A stretch of 10,194 nucleotides of DNA from Bacillota bacterium (GCA_021792015.1 JAJYVM010000107.1:1-10194), one strand, 5' to 3'. Shown: positions 1-7,191, counted from the first letter of the stretch. The notes: a model not told the origin generated them from the letters alone. Made by a program: numbers and translations.

Positions 1-380
1 TGGCGGGTGGCCGCCCAGGTGTCCTCCACGGTAGTTACTCGTATCTACTTCAGGATGATGATGGCCAGGTGGAGATCGCCCACTCGATCTCGGCCGGGCT
101 CGACTACCCGGGCGTCGGTCCCGAGCACGCGGCGCTCAAGGACGCCGGCCGCGCCGAGTACATCTCGGCCACGGATGAGGAGGCCCTGGCCGCCATGCGC
201 GTCCTCGCGGAGACGGAGGGCATCATCCCGGCCCTGGAGTCCGCCCACGCCGTGGCGGCCCTGGACGAGGTGGCCGCGGACCGCGGCCCCGGCGCGCTGA
301 TCGTGGTCTGCATCTCGGGCCGCGGCGACAAGGACATGGAGACGGTGGCGGCGCACGCGGCGCAGCCGGTGCCGGTATGA
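1..380 (+). CDS. trpB: Tryptophan synthase beta chain, C-terminal part (left end cut by window)
   Basis: This is the last 125 or so codons of the PLP-dependent beta subunit, which condenses indole with L-serine to give tryptophan in the cytoplasmic alpha2beta2 complex. The reading frame is open from base 3 to the TGA at 378-380, so the gene starts outside the window. Recognisable TrpB blocks are the start of the visible part (AGGRPGVLHGSYSYLLQD), the HSISAGLDYPGVGPEH block, a TEGIIPALESAHA block, and the SGRGDKD motif near the end. By family knowledge the Ser of that last motif contacts the PLP pyridine nitrogen. The stop codon overlaps the trpA start as ATGA, which implies translational coupling of the two subunits. 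A GTG at 69 is an internal valine, not a start. Identification is firm. Confidence 0.96.
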   Translation, partial: AGGRPGVLHGSYSYLLQDDDGQVEIAHSISAGLDYPGVGPEHAALKDAGRAEYISATDEEALAAMRVLAETEGIIPALESAHAVAALDEVAADRGPGALIVVCISGRGDKDMETVAAHAAQPVPV

Positions 381-1171
381 ACACGCTGGAGGCCCGGCTG
401 CGGGCGCTGCGGGAGCGGGGCGGCAAGGCCTTTGCGCCCTATCTGATGCTCGGCGACCCGGACCTCGATGCCTCGGTCGCGCTGGCGCGCGACCTGGCCG
501 CTTCCGGGGCGGACGCGATCGAGCTTGGCGTCCCCTTCTCCGACCCCCTGGCCGACGGGCCTGTGATCCAGGCGGCGGGCCACCGCTCCCTGACGGGCGG
601 CTTCCGGGTCGAGCAGGCCTTCGCGGCCGTGCGGCGCCTGCGCGCGGAGACCGACGTCCCGCTCTTGCTGATGGTCTACCACAACACCGTGCTGCAGCGG
701 CGCCGCTTCGTGGAGGAGGCGGCCGCCGCCGGGGCGGCGGGCCTTTTGGTGCCCGACCAGCCGCGCGAGGAGTCGGGCGAGCTGGCCGCGCGCTGCCGGC
801 AGGCCGGTATGGACCTGATCCCCTTCGTGGCGCCGACCTCCACCGACGCGCGGATCGCGGCGGCGGCGGCCGAGGGCGGGGGCTTCGTCTACGGGATCTC
901 GCTGACGGGGGTGACGGGCGCGCGGGCGGCCCTCTCGGCGCGGGTGCCGGACCTGGTCCGCCGGGTCCGCGCCGCCACCGACCTGCCCCTGCTGATCGGC
1001 TTCGGCATCTCCGGTCCCCAGCAGGCGGCGGCCGCCGCGGCCCAGTGCGACGGGGTCATCGTAGGGAGCGCGGTCGTCGCGGCGAACCACGAGGGTGGGC
1101 GGAGGCGGGCGATCGAGCTGGCGGCGTCCATCCGGGCCGCGCTGCCGCGGGGCACGGCACCAGCTGGGTGA
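377..1171 (+). CDS. trpA: Tryptophan synthase alpha chain
   Basis: The 264-residue product is the TIM-barrel alpha subunit, which cleaves indole-3-glycerol phosphate to indole and glyceraldehyde 3-phosphate and channels the indole to TrpB. Its length is normal for the family. The catalytic pair is present as Glu49 and Asp60 within ELGVPFSDPLADGPVIQ, the same numbering as the E. coli enzyme. The barrel blocks LVPDQPREE (124-132), YGISLTGVTG (172-181), GFGIS (208-212) and VGS (229-231) are also intact; the last ones bind the substrate phosphate. The usual YYNPVLQ block reads YHNTVLQ here, a mild variation. The ATG at 377 overlaps the trpB stop. No further trp gene follows, so trpA is the last gene of the operon in this window. 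Confidence 0.97.
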   Translation: MNTLEARLRALRERGGKAFAPYLMLGDPDLDASVALARDLAASGADAIELGVPFSDPLADGPVIQAAGHRSLTGGFRVEQAFAAVRRLRAETDVPLLLMVYHNTVLQRRRFVEEAAAAGAAGLLVPDQPREESGELAARCRQAGMDLIPFVAPTSTDARIAAAAAEGGGFVYGISLTGVTGARAALSARVPDLVRRVRAATDLPLLIGFGISGPQQAAAAAAQCDGVIVGSAVVAANHEGGRRRAIELAASIRAALPRGTAPAG

Positions 1172-1175
1172 CCGG

Positions 1176-1203
1176 CCGCCGGGCCCGGGAACCGGGTTGG
1201 CGG
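1176..1203 (+). terminator. GC-rich hairpin just after trpA, possible terminator
   Basis: Five bases after the trpA stop there is an inverted repeat. CCGCC (1176-1180) pairs with GGCGG (1199-1203), and CCCGG (1184-1188) pairs with CCGGG (1192-1196) around a three-base GAA loop, leaving a GGG/TT internal mismatch. No T-tract follows, so it is not a classical intrinsic terminator. It could instead protect the 3' end of the trp mRNA. Its position between trpA and the next promoter is the main argument for it. Confidence 0.3.
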
Positions 1204-1244
1204 GCGACACGACGTGGCGCCCGTCGCGACCGACTCGTGTTCGA

Positions 1245-1273
1245 TTGACGCAGGGACGAGAGGCTGCTAAACT
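1245..1273 (+). promoter_or_regulatory. Sigma-A-type promoter for the aroF-tyrA-aroA unit
   Basis: TTGACG (1245-1250) and TAAACT (1268-1273) are separated by exactly 17 bases. The -35 box matches consensus in 5 of 6 positions and the -10 box in 4 of 6 (TATAAT). This AT-richer patch stands out from its very GC-rich surroundings. The predicted transcript start, about 1280, lies just before the first helix of the T-box leader, as expected if the promoter drives it. Confidence 0.75.
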
Positions 1274-1279
1274 ACCCTA

Positions 1280-1560
1280 CAAGCACGCGCCCAAACCCGT
1301 GAGGGGGAGGAGTAGCGTGGCGGAGGTCTCAGCGAGCCGGCGGCTGGTGCGAGCCGGCGACCGACGCCGCGTGAAATACACCCCCGAGGTCCAAATGAAA
1401 GCCCGCATGCGGCTATTGCGGGGGAGTAAGGCGGACGGACGCCCACCGTTACCTGGGCGGGAGCATGTTGGTGCTCCGCTGAGCTGGCCCATATGGGGCC
1501 ATGTAGGGTGGTACCGCGGATTAAGCCTCCGTCCCTCGCCGGGATGGGGGCTTTTGCTTT
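1280..1560 (+). promoter_or_regulatory. T-box leader, tyrosine (UAC) specifier, controlling aroF
   Basis: This tRNA-sensing leader reads through into aroF when uncharged cognate tRNA is bound. The hallmark T-box AGGGTGGTACCGCGG is at 1505-1519. Its UGGU (1509-1512) can pair with an ACCA tRNA end, consistent with A73 of tRNA-Tyr. Stem I has a GGGGG/CCCCC base (1303-1307 with 1381-1385) and an upper helix CGTGGCG (1316-1322) with CGCCGCG. The distal GGTGCGA motif is at 1346-1352. The specifier loop has AGTA at 1311-1314 on the 5' side and GTGAAATACA at 1371-1380 on the 3' side. The codon in the expected place, followed by A, is TAC at 1377-1379 (Tyr). Further hairpins are CCCGCA (1402-1407) with TGCGGG (1417-1422), GCCCA (1441-1445) with TGGGC (1454-1458), and GGAGCA (1460-1465) with TGCTCC (1472-1477). 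The antiterminator pairs AGGG (1505-1508) with CCCT (1533-1536) and CGGA (1517-1520) with TCCG (1528-1531). The T-box call is firm; the specifier codon is a reading of the loop by eye. Confidence 0.93.
1525..1555 (+). terminator. Intrinsic terminator of the T-box leader
   Basis: GCCTCCGTCCC (1525-1535) pairs without gaps with GGGATGGGGGC (1541-1551), giving 11 pairs including two G-U. The loop is five bases and TTTTGCTTT follows. Its 5' arm contains the TCCGTCCCT bases needed for the antiterminator, so the two structures exclude each other, which is the standard T-box switch. Confidence 0.9.
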
Positions 1561-1600
1561 GGGCGCGACGCAGCGCGTGGCAGCACAGGGGGAAGACGTC

Positions 1601-2659
1601 TTGATCGTCGTCATGCGGAGCGGGGTGGATCGCGACGAGGTGCGGGCGGTGGTGGCGCGGCTGGAGGCGCTCGGCTTTGCCGCGCACCTCTCCGAGGGCA
1701 AGGAGCGGACGGTGATCGGCGCGATCGGCGACCGGAGCGTGCTGGAGGCCGCCAGCCTGGAGGCCATGCCGGGGGTCGAGCGCCTGGTGCCGATCCGCCA
1801 GCCCTTCAAGCTGGCCAGCCGCGAGTTCCAGAAGGAGTCCACCGTGGTCAACGTCGGGGGCGTGCCGGTCGGCGGAGACCGCCTCGTCGTCATCGCCGGG
1901 CCCTGCGCGGTCGAGTCGCGCGAGCAGGTGATGGCCACGGCGGCGGCGGTCAAGGCCGCCGGGGCCCACATGCTGCGGGGCGGCGCCTTCAAGCCGCGCT
2001 CCTCGCCATACACCTTCCAGGGCATGGAGGAGGAGGGGCTGCGCATCCTCGCCGACGCGCGGCAGCGGTACGGGATGCCCATCGTCACCGAGGTGATGAG
2101 CCCGGACGCCGTCGAGCTGGTGGCGGAGTACGCCGACTGCCTGCAGATCGGGACGCGCAACATGCAGAACTTCCAGCTGCTGCGCGAGGCGGGCAGGTCG
2201 CGGCGGCCGGTGCTCCTGAAGCGCGGCATGGCGGCCACCATCCAGGAGTGGCTCATGGCGGCCGAATACGTGCTGTCAGAGGGCAACCGCCAGGTCATCC
2301 TCTGCGAGCGCGGCATCCGCACCTTCGAGACGGCGACGCGCTTCACCCTCGACCTGAACGCCGTGCCGGTCGCGAAGGAGCTCTCGCACCTGCCGGTGAT
2401 CGTCGACCCGTCGCACGGCACGGGCCGTGCGGCGCTGGTGACCCCCCTGGCACGGGCGGCGATCGCGGCGGGCGCCGACGGGGTCATCCTCGAGGTGCAC
2501 CCCAACCCGGCCGAGGCCCTGTCCGACGGGCCGCAGTCGGTGACGCCGGCGGAGTTCGAGCGGATGATGCAGGATCTGCGGCGCGTGGGCGAGGCGGTGG
2601 GGCGGGGACTGCAATCGCCGGCGCCAGCCCCGGTGCGCGTGCGCGTCGAGGCCGACTGA
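1601..2659 (+). CDS. aroF: 3-deoxy-7-phosphoheptulonate (DAHP) synthase
   Basis: This enzyme condenses phosphoenolpyruvate with erythrose 4-phosphate, the first step of the shikimate pathway. I place the start at the TTG at 1601, 352 residues, because AGGGGGA (1587-1593) lies at proper distance and an upstream ATG at 1493 falls inside the T-box leader. This start gives MIVVMRSG, like the Thermotoga-type enzyme. It also puts the four metal ligands at Cys102, His272, Glu298 and Asp309, the positions I recall for the Thermotoga maritima enzyme. Residues 1-66 or so form the ferredoxin-like regulatory domain, which in this family mediates feedback inhibition by tyrosine or phenylalanine. The barrel shows IAGPCAVES (98-106), LRGGAFKPRSSPY (125-137), LLKRGM (205-210), CERGIRTFE (235-243) and VDPSHGTGR (268-276). 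There is no chorismate mutase fusion. tyrA begins 32 bases downstream. Confidence 0.95.
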   Translation: MIVVMRSGVDRDEVRAVVARLEALGFAAHLSEGKERTVIGAIGDRSVLEAASLEAMPGVERLVPIRQPFKLASREFQKESTVVNVGGVPVGGDRLVVIAGPCAVESREQVMATAAAVKAAGAHMLRGGAFKPRSSPYTFQGMEEEGLRILADARQRYGMPIVTEVMSPDAVELVAEYADCLQIGTRNMQNFQLLREAGRSRRPVLLKRGMAATIQEWLMAAEYVLSEGNRQVILCERGIRTFETATRFTLDLNAVPVAKELSHLPVIVDPSHGTGRAALVTPLARAAIAAGADGVILEVHPNPAEALSDGPQSVTPAEFERMMQDLRRVGEAVGRGLQSPAPAPVRVRVEAD

Positions 2660-2691
2660 CGGCCGCCCGCGCCATCGGAGCGGTTGCCGAC

Positions 2692-3579
2692 ATGCGCATG
2701 GCCATCGTGGGGGTCGGGCTGATCGGGGGCTCGCTCGGGCTCGCCATGCGAGCCCGTTGCACCGGTTCCCGGGTGGTGGGGATCGGGCGCCAGCGGGGTG
2801 GGCTGGATGCCGCGCTCCGGCTGGGGGCCATCGACGAGGCGGCCACCGACCTCGCGGCGGGCGTCCGCGGCGCCGACCTGGTGGTGTTGGCGGCTCCCGT
2901 GCGGACCTGCATCGCCCTGCTGCCGTCCGTGGCCGCGGCGGTGGGGCCGCGGACCGCGATCACGGACGTGGCCTCCACCAAGGCGGCCGTGGTGGCGGCG
3001 GCGCCGCCGGGCGCGGCGTTCGTGGGCGGCCACCCCATGGCCGGCTCGGAGCGGACGGGGGTCGAGGCCGCCACGGCCGACCTCTTCGCGGGGGCGACCT
3101 GGGTGCTCACGCCCGCCGCCGCCACCCCCGCGTGGGCCGTGGAGCGGGTGGCCGCCTGTGCCGCCGTCGTCGGGGCACACCCCGTGGTCATGGACGCCGC
3201 GACGCACGACCGCCACGTCGCCGCCGTCAGCCACCTGCCGCAGGCCGTCGCCGTGGCGCTGGCGGCGGCTGTGCCGGAGGCGGCGCTGCCGCTTGCGGCG
3301 CGCGGCTTCCGCGACATGACGCGCCTGGCGGGGAGCTCGGCGGCCGTGTGGAACGACGTCTTCGCCACCAACCGCGACAATGTCGTGGCGATGCTCACGA
3401 CCATGGCGGGCGCCCTCGGGGAGCTGCGGGCGGCCGTTGCCGCCGGCGACGAGGCGGCGGTGGCGCGGCTGTTCGCGCGGGCGGCGGCGCACCGGGTCGA
3501 GCCCCGGCGCGATGGGGTCGGCGGGCCGGGCGGTGGGCGACAGCAGGGCGATGGGCAGGGCGATGGGCAGGGCGAATGA
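2692..3579 (+). CDS. tyrA: Prephenate dehydrogenase (short form without ACT domain)
   Basis: The 295-residue enzyme oxidatively decarboxylates prephenate to 4-hydroxyphenylpyruvate with NAD(P)+, the committed step to tyrosine. The N-terminal Rossmann motif GVGLIGGSLG (7-16) starts only six residues into the protein. TDVASTK (91-97), GGHPMAGSE (112-120, with His114), THDRH (171-175), SHLPQ (180-184) and the GSSAAVWNDVF helix (214-224) are typical of TyrA. An acidic residue is absent at the end of the second strand (IGRQ, 31-34), which may favour NADP over NAD; that is inference. The protein ends in a low-complexity Gly/Asp/Gln tail where Bacillus TyrA carries a C-terminal ACT domain. The start at ATG 2692 (an alternative ATG is at 2698) follows GGAG at 2677-2680. 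Feedback control is therefore more likely to rest on AroF and the T-box. Confidence 0.93.
   Translation: MRMAIVGVGLIGGSLGLAMRARCTGSRVVGIGRQRGGLDAALRLGAIDEAATDLAAGVRGADLVVLAAPVRTCIALLPSVAAAVGPRTAITDVASTKAAVVAAAPPGAAFVGGHPMAGSERTGVEAATADLFAGATWVLTPAAATPAWAVERVAACAAVVGAHPVVMDAATHDRHVAAVSHLPQAVAVALAAAVPEAALPLAARGFRDMTRLAGSSAAVWNDVFATNRDNVVAMLTTMAGALGELRAAVAAGDEAAVARLFARAAAHRVEPRRDGVGGPGGGRQQGDGQGDGQGE
3544..3575 (+). repeat. 12-base tandem repeat at the 3' end of tyrA
   Basis: The unit CAGGGCGATGGG occurs twice in full (3544-3555, 3556-3567) and then partly (CAGGGCGA, 3568-3575), directly before the stop codon. Being a multiple of three, it encodes a repeated Gln-Gly-Asp-Gly tail. Copy number could vary between strains without changing the frame. 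Confidence 0.85.
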
Positions 3580-3704
3580 GACGCGAGGCGGCCTGGCGAC
3601 CGGCCGGCCGGCCGGGTGGGCTGATTGCCGACTGATCAGAGGCCCGGCGCTCGACCCATTGGCGGCTGGGTGGCCCGTGAGATGGTGGAAGGCAGGCGGA
3701 ACGG

Positions 3705-5030
<1,326 letters not shown>

Positions 5031-5077
5031 GCCGCGGGTCCAGCGGGTGCAGGCTCCGCCCCGCCACCTTCTGGCAG

Positions 5078-5108
5078 GTATGCACGCGGCGGTGTCAGCG
5101 CCATGCTA
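5078..5108 (+). promoter_or_regulatory. Possible sigma-G (forespore) promoter for the spore-protein gene
   Basis: GTATG (5078-5082) and CATGCTA (5102-5108), 19 bases apart, resemble the Bacillus sigma-G -35 (gHATR) and -10 (CATnnTA) elements. They sit directly before a gene whose Bacillus homologues are sigma-G-dependent. The implied leader is only about 15 bases and would begin at or near the ribosome-binding site, which is short, so the call is tentative. Confidence 0.4.
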
Positions 5109-5129
5109 CCCAGCAAGGAGGTGACGAGT

Positions 5130-5363
5130 TTGGCGAGAGGATCCCAGAGCAACCGCGCGCTGGTGCGCGAGGCGGCCGCTGCCCTCGATCAGTTCAAGTA
5201 CGAGGTGGCGGCGGAGATCGGCGTCAACCCGCCGCCGGACGGGTATTGGGGCGACCTGCCGTCGCGGCAGTGCGGCGCCGTCGGTGGGCACATGGTCCGC
5301 CGGATGATCGAGATGGCCGAGCAGAACCTTGCCGGCCGCCCCGGGGCACGCATCCGGCCGTAG
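5130..5363 (+). CDS. Alpha/beta-type small acid-soluble spore protein (SASP)
   Basis: The 77-residue protein belongs to the SASP family that coats and protects DNA in the dormant spore core and is degraded at germination. The two conserved blocks are ALDQFKYEVAAEIGV (18-32) and GAVGGHMVRRMIEMAEQNLAG (49-69, the C-terminal helix). KYEVAAEIGV contains the expected germination-protease (GPR) cleavage region, with cutting likely after Glu25. Between the blocks lies YWGDLPSRQC with a cysteine (Cys48). I choose the TTG at 5130 because a perfect AAGGAGGTG (5115-5123) lies six bases upstream; an ATG at 5103 lies before that site and is rejected. The gene has its own likely promoter and a strong hairpin behind it, so it is probably monocistronic and unrelated in function to the aro genes upstream. 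Confidence 0.92.
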   Translation: MARGSQSNRALVREAAAALDQFKYEVAAEIGVNPPPDGYWGDLPSRQCGAVGGHMVRRMIEMAEQNLAGRPGARIRP

Positions 5364-5391
5364 GGCGAGGGCACCCGCAGCGATTTCGAGC

Positions 5392-5427
5392 GCGGGGGAT
5401 CCCGGCCGCATGGCCGCGATCCCCCGC
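5392..5427 (+). terminator. Strong hairpin downstream of the spore-protein gene
   Basis: GCGGGGGATC (5392-5401) pairs perfectly with GATCCCCCGC (5418-5427). Inside it, CGGCC (5403-5407) pairs with GGCCG (5412-5416) around a GCAT loop. Only a weak pyrimidine stretch (CCCGTCTT) follows, so termination may be inefficient or factor-assisted. The position 28 bases after the stop fits a transcript end. Confidence 0.6.
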
Positions 5428-5452
5428 CCGTCTTCGGGGGCGAGCCTCCGCC

Positions 5453-5524
5453 TCCGGTCCACGTCTGCCCGCACCCGCCCGGCGAGCCCTCCCCGGGTCC
5501 ACATGGACCACTCCTTCCGGTCCA
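5453..5524. repeat. GGTCCA repeats upstream of the diiron-protein gene
   Basis: TCCGGTCCA occurs at 5453-5461 and again at 5516-5524. Between them the near-palindrome GGTCCA-CA-TGGACC spans 5496-5509. Three direct copies and one inverted copy of the hexamer in about 70 bases could be a regulator's binding sites for the gene starting at 5593. The rest of the gap between 5364 and 5592 holds the hairpin at 5392-5427 and GC-rich sequence in which I see no convincing promoter. Confidence 0.4.
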
Positions 5525-5592
5525 TTCGGCCGTGGCCGATCGGCCCCCCGGTGCGTTAGGGTCACAGGGCGACGGGGGGCCATCAGGCAGAC

Positions 5593-6609
5593 GTGATCCG
5601 CGTGCAGCCCGCGTATGACCCCGAAGACCCGTTCGCGCGCCTGTTCCGCAAGGCCGTCGGCAGCCAGTGGTCGGCGGATGATGTGGACTGGGAGGCGCCG
5701 CTCGGCCTCCCGCAGCGCCAGGCGGTGGCCCTCACCCGCGTGCTCTCGCCCGTCTACCTGGGCGAGCAGTCGGCGATGTACGGGGCAAGCGCCGTGATCC
5801 CCCAGCTCGCGGCGGCGGGCCAGACCTCCGCCCAGCTCTATCTGGCGACCTTCCTGCTGGACGAGGCCCGGCACTTCGAGGTCCTGACGCAGCTCTACCA
5901 GCGGCTCGGCCACCACCCGGTGGCCCTGCGCGAGGTGCCGGAGATGCTGCGCTATCACCACCGCCTGCGCCAGGGCGACCGCATCGACTGGATCTGGGGC
6001 ATCCTGATCTCCGACCTGTTCGCCCGCCAGTTCTACCAGGCCTTCGCCAAGGTCCAGCCAGCCGCGCTCTTCGGGCGCATGTCGGCGCGCGTGCTCCTCG
6101 ACGAGTCGCGCCACCAGGCCTTCTCGCACACCTACCTCAAGCGCGCGGTGCCCACACTGCCCCCCGAGCGGCGGCAGGCGCTACGCGGCATGGCGTCCGA
6201 GCTCCTGCAGACCATGGGGGCCATCCACCGCCGCCTGCGCGACGATACCGAGGCGCTCGGCTTCGACGGCGATGTCTTCCTCGGCGAGCTGTCGGCCCAG
6301 ATCGAAGCCCACGCGCGGAGCATCGGGCTCACCGGCTCCGGCGGCGGAGACGGCGGCGGTGACGGTGGAGATCCCGGCACGGGCGCCGACCGCGCGCACG
6401 CGGACTGGGCCCGCCTGATCGCCGGCAAGCGTGCGATCTCCCGGAGGAGCGGCGGCGTTGCCTGGCCGACGGGGTCGATGGCCGCGTCCGCCTCCACGCC
6501 GGCGCGCCGCTTCCCCTTCGACCTGCACGGCCTGGCCGCCAGCTGCCAGCAGTGCGCCGTGGCCCTGCTCTGCCGGGCGCGCGTGACGCAGTCGGCCGCA
6601 CGCGCCTGA
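5593..6609 (+). CDS. Ferritin-like / R2-like diiron-carboxylate protein with a Gly-rich linker and Cys-containing tail
   Basis: The first 245 residues or so look like a helical diiron-carboxylate fold of the ribonucleotide-reductase R2/R2lox/ferritin-like superfamily. The visible pattern is Glu58 (YLGEQSA), then an ExxH pair Glu91/His94 (LLDEARHFEVL) and a second ExxH pair Glu171/His174 (LLDESRHQAFSH). A fourth helix (IDWIWGILISDLFARQFYQAF, about 131-151) offers Asp141 rather than the usual Glu as the remaining carboxylate. Such proteins activate O2 for radical generation or substrate oxidation; the actual reaction here cannot be read. Residues 248-264 form a Gly/Asp linker (GSGGGDGGGDGGDPGTG). 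The last 70 residues have no family I recognise and contain CQQCAVALLC (Cys318, Cys321, Cys327). The start is a GTG at 5593 with a weak upstream GGGGGG. A flavin-reductase-like gene follows 21 bases after the stop. The fold call is good; naming it a reductase subunit or an oxidase would be a guess. Confidence 0.78.
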   Translation: MIRVQPAYDPEDPFARLFRKAVGSQWSADDVDWEAPLGLPQRQAVALTRVLSPVYLGEQSAMYGASAVIPQLAAAGQTSAQLYLATFLLDEARHFEVLTQLYQRLGHHPVALREVPEMLRYHHRLRQGDRIDWIWGILISDLFARQFYQAFAKVQPAALFGRMSARVLLDESRHQAFSHTYLKRAVPTLPPERRQALRGMASELLQTMGAIHRRLRDDTEALGFDGDVFLGELSAQIEAHARSIGLTGSGGGDGGGDGGDPGTGADRAHADWARLIAGKRAISRRSGGVAWPTGSMAASASTPARRFPFDLHGLAASCQQCAVALLCRARVTQSAARA

Positions 6610-6630
6610 GAGGGGGCGCTTCGCCCTGGG

Positions 6631-7191
6631 GTGAAGCGCGAGATCGATGTGGCGGCTCGCAATTGGCGGCCCTCGCCCCTGGCGGGTCCGCTCTTCCTCG
6701 TGACGACGGTCAACGCGCAGGGTTGGACGAACGTGGCGCCCAAGAGCCTGGTCAGCTTCATCACGGTCTCGCCACCGCGCATCGTGGTGGGGTGCAACCG
6801 CGGCCACCACACGGCTCAGAACCTGCTTGCCAGCGGGGAGTGTGTGCTGAACCTACCCAATGACGGCCTCGCGTCCCGCGTCTGGGCGGCCGCCGAGCCG
6901 CGGGAGCCGGCGCCGGACGAGGTGGAGGCCCGCGGCTTCACGCCGATCCCCGCGCTGCGGGTCAGGCCGCCGCGCCTTGCCGAATGCGCCGCCCACATCG
7001 AGTGCCGGCTCGAAGGCGTCCAGTGGTACGGCGATGAGTGCGCCCTCATCCTGGGCGTCGTCGCGGCTTCAGCCGACGCGGCGGCCTGCGACGCCGAGGA
7101 TCCCTATGCGGTCCTGCGCCCCATCTTCTTTCTGGCGCCGGGCATATTCGGCACGATCCGCGAGGGCCGGCCCGTCGCGCAGCGGGCCTGA
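6631..7191 (+). CDS. Flavin reductase-like (FMN-binding split-barrel) domain protein
   Basis: The 186-residue protein matches the flavin-reductase-like DIM6/NTAB family. It has the N-terminal PLFLVTTVNAQGWTNVAPKS stretch (20-39), SPPRIVVGC (47-55), a T-x-x-N-L helix start (61-65), and GECVLNLP (69-76) followed by a C-terminal FFLAPGIFGTI strand pair (166-176). Family members bind FMN and either supply reduced flavin to a partner oxygenase with NAD(P)H or act as stand-alone flavoproteins. The start is taken at GTG 6631, with GAGAGGGGG at 6607-6615 rather far upstream; an in-frame GTG at 6649 is possible. It directly follows the diiron-protein gene and is probably co-transcribed with it, which suggests, but does not show, that it is that protein's redox partner. 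Confidence 0.85.
   Translation: MKREIDVAARNWRPSPLAGPLFLVTTVNAQGWTNVAPKSLVSFITVSPPRIVVGCNRGHHTAQNLLASGECVLNLPNDGLASRVWAAAEPREPAPDEVEARGFTPIPALRVRPPRLAECAAHIECRLEGVQWYGDECALILGVVAASADAAACDAEDPYAVLRPIFFLAPGIFGTIREGRPVAQRA

Noticed and set aside
1493..1600. Upstream ATG start for aroF giving an extra 36 residues
   Set aside because: This ATG lies inside the T-box, before the terminator hairpin; TTG 1601 has a ribosome-binding site and restores the family N-terminus and ligand numbering.
1095..1604. 169-residue plus-strand frame across the trpA end and T-box
   Set aside because: It is composed of the 3' end of trpA in another frame and the structured leader; its composition is not protein-like.
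1267..3492. Long 741-residue open frame on the minus strand opposite aroF and tyrA
   Set aside because: It runs antisense to well-identified genes, its sequence is Arg/Pro/Gly-rich low complexity, and long antisense frames are expected at this G+C.
3577..3636. Tiny frame of 19 codons overlapping the tyrA stop
   Set aside because: It has no ribosome-binding site of its own beyond the repeat sequence, is only Arg/Gly/Ala-rich, and lies in a GC repeat (GGCCGGCCGG).
3580..3704. Possible independent promoter for aroA in the 125-base gap
   Set aside because: I found no pair of -35/-10 boxes with acceptable spacing and no terminator after tyrA.
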